64,000 nucleotides of DNA from Dermatophagoides farinae (lineage: Eukaryota; Arthropoda; Arachnida; Sarcoptiformes; Pyroglyphidae), in NCBI RefSeq assembly GCF_024713945.1, contig NC_134681.1, forward strand, positions 4,503,501-4,567,500, written 5' to 3'. The notes below the pieces were generated by a model. That model was not told where the DNA came from. It made no database searches and saw only the letters and a program-made list of their open reading frames with translations. Of the stretch, positions 62,501 through 64,000 are shown one piece after another (the first letter of the stretch is position 1; each line of letters opens with the position of its first letter). The position numbers and the translations under genes were made by a program.

Positions 62501-64000
62501 AGAAAAATTCATATATTCATTATTCATTTCGTTAAATCGTTTGAATTCAAAATCAATTTCAATTCATCGATTTGTATTTGTATTTGTATTTGAATATCGG
62601 TAATTTTATTCTCTGTTTTTTTTTGTGCATAAAAAAAACGCATAAATTTGAAAATGAACAAAAAAAAAATTAATAATAATTTCCATACACACTGATCATC
62701 ATCATCATCATTCATTTATTATTATAATCAATGATGATCATCATTGCTATTGATATTTTATATTAATAATGATGATGATGATGATGATGATTGCACCATA
62801 CAACAGACAACAATAACAACATTAGGAAAAGGAAAGTGAAGGTGAATTGTCACGATCATGGACAGCAAGCAAATAAAGCCACACAAACACACAATCGGAT
62901 GGATCACAAGATGGATCAATAATAATAATAATTATTATTATAAACATAACCAAATCTTTGAATAGATCGAACATTGAATGAAAGAAAAATAAAAAATAAA
63001 ATAAAAAATAACAATCACAAGAAGCCAAGTCAATAAATCACAAATAACAAAAATGCAATATATACACACATACACACACAATATGAGCTAATCAAAAAAA
63101 TTTTTTTTTTTCGGTAATCATTTGACCATCATCACGAACTAACTAATAGCATTTAAATACAAAAATATCACATTACCATTCTATTAGTATAATTCAATTC
63201 AAAAATTTGTTGTGGTCAAGGTATTGATGAAAAAAGTATCATCACCATTAATTATGTGAATAACTTTTTTTGTGATTTTTGATTTTTATTACTTTTCTTC
63301 GCTGTCAACATTTGCATTGTGAATCTGTTTTTTTTTTTTTTTTTTTTTTTTGAAGAAAAACCCATAGATAGATAGATATTTATAATGACATTTATCGATT
63401 GATTATCGATCATGTGAAATTTGTTGCACGATATTATCGACAACAACATAAGAATTCTTTTCCTTATTTTTTTTTGGCCAATGTTTATGAAATCTAAACA
63501 CAATGCATCGACAACAAAACTTTGGCATCGATTTTTTTTTCATCCTATTCAATTCATTTCTTCTCAACAACAACAACAACAAAAAATTTCAAAATTTCAA
63601 TCCAATGACAATAAATGGTGGAAGCAATCCTTTTTTTTCACAATTCAATTGATCGGTTACTTGGTTGGTTGGTTGGTTGGTTGTCTATATATATCATATA
63701 TGATAGTCCTCTGTATCTAACTTTACATCTAAATGTGTATGCTTGTATGGTTAATTCAATTCAGATGTGAAAGTCGCGAAACAAACAAATCAATAGCCAA
63801 TCAAATTGAATTGAGAAGAAGAAAAAAAAATGAGAAAGTGATAGCTAGAGAATATGAATAGAAAAGTCCAATTAAATTTGTGAATAAATCCAACGGCCAA
63901 AAAAAAGAAAGAAAAAAAGAAAGAATAAAAAATAATGTTTGTGTATGTAGTTCCTCAAGGCTATTCAAACAAATAAAAAAAAATGAAAATGGAAAAAAAA
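59560..64000. other. 4.4 kb without a recognised gene
   Basis: Contains the presumed CAP promoter at its left end. The rest is A/T runs, ATC/GAT and GTT/CAA triplets, a CAC/CTC stretch near 60471-60500, AC/GT repeats near 62250 and 63063, and a TTGG repeat at 63662-63681. Short frames are all low-complexity. A gene beginning outside the window could have untranslated exons or an intron here. Confidence 0.5.
59691..59697 (-). promoter_or_regulatory. Possible TATA box of the CAP gene
   Basis: TATAAAA on the minus strand, in the context GGTTATAAAATGTG, about 135 bp upstream of the first ATG. A CAA repeat lies where transcription would begin. Confidence 0.4.

Noticed and set aside
59560-63720. 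Many short frames rich in Phe, Lys and Ile
   Set aside because: They arise from T and A runs; none shows a domain, consistent splice sites or recognisable similarity.

Overview
This 64 kb window is nuclear DNA from a small-genome arthropod, most likely an astigmatid mite (house-dust or scab mite type). That assignment is inference. It rests on very AT-rich sequence, mostly short introns (53-100 bp) with GT...AG ends and T-rich acceptors, dense TCA/ATG/CAA trinucleotide tracts that run into coding exons as Ser, Asn, Gln and Thr homopolymers, and proteins that match animal families. No prokaryotic operons, CRISPR arrays or recognisable tRNA/rRNA genes were seen.

Layout. 1-3.2 kb: simple-sequence DNA, then a 1.7 kb foldback-type mobile element with two 546 bp inverted arms (1471-2016 and 2647-3192), inner ~42 bp minisatellites and no transposase. 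3.6-6.7 kb (+): an SLC10 (bile-acid/sodium symporter family) transporter. 8.2-11.3 kb (-): an ABHD4/5-type alpha/beta hydrolase with a very long N-terminal extension. 14.9-17.4 kb (+): an unrecognised coiled-coil protein. 18.1-19.4 kb (-): mitochondrial phosphate carrier. 22.2-24.0 kb (+): pyruvate dehydrogenase E1 beta with a good TATA/initiator promoter. 26.2-27.7 kb (+): an unrecognised small membrane or secreted protein with 42- and 21-nt micro-exons. 27.8-39.4 kb: an 11.6 kb stretch without genes, full of microsatellites, probably holding the 5' end or first intron of the next gene. 39.4-44.1 kb (+): a nine-exon, Ser/Gln-rich protein with a MAP7/ensconsin-like C-terminal motif. 45.2-46.7 kb (-): an unrecognised coiled-coil protein. 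47.4-52.8 kb (-): GCN2 (eIF2-alpha kinase 4). 53.4-55.9 kb (+): SMYD4-like SET/MYND protein, divergent from GCN2 across a short shared promoter. 56.2-59.6 kb (-): a secreted CAP (SCP/antigen-5) protein with a long low-complexity tail. 59.6-64 kb: no gene seen.

All gene models were assembled by hand from GT/AG splice sites. For each of the ten multi-exon models the exon lengths sum to a multiple of three, which is the main internal check. The genes do not form one pathway. Two are mitochondrial energy genes (phosphate carrier, PDH E1 beta), two are lipid or solute related (SLC10, ABHD4/5-like), one controls translation under stress (GCN2), one is a putative protein-lysine methyltransferase (SMYD4-like), one is probably cytoskeletal (MAP7-like), and three are unassigned. 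The observations that look newest are the foldback element with a small ORF in both arms, the 1010-residue hydrolase fusion, the overlapping upstream ORF on GCN2, and a 53-nt intron whose retention would remove the MAP7-like motif.
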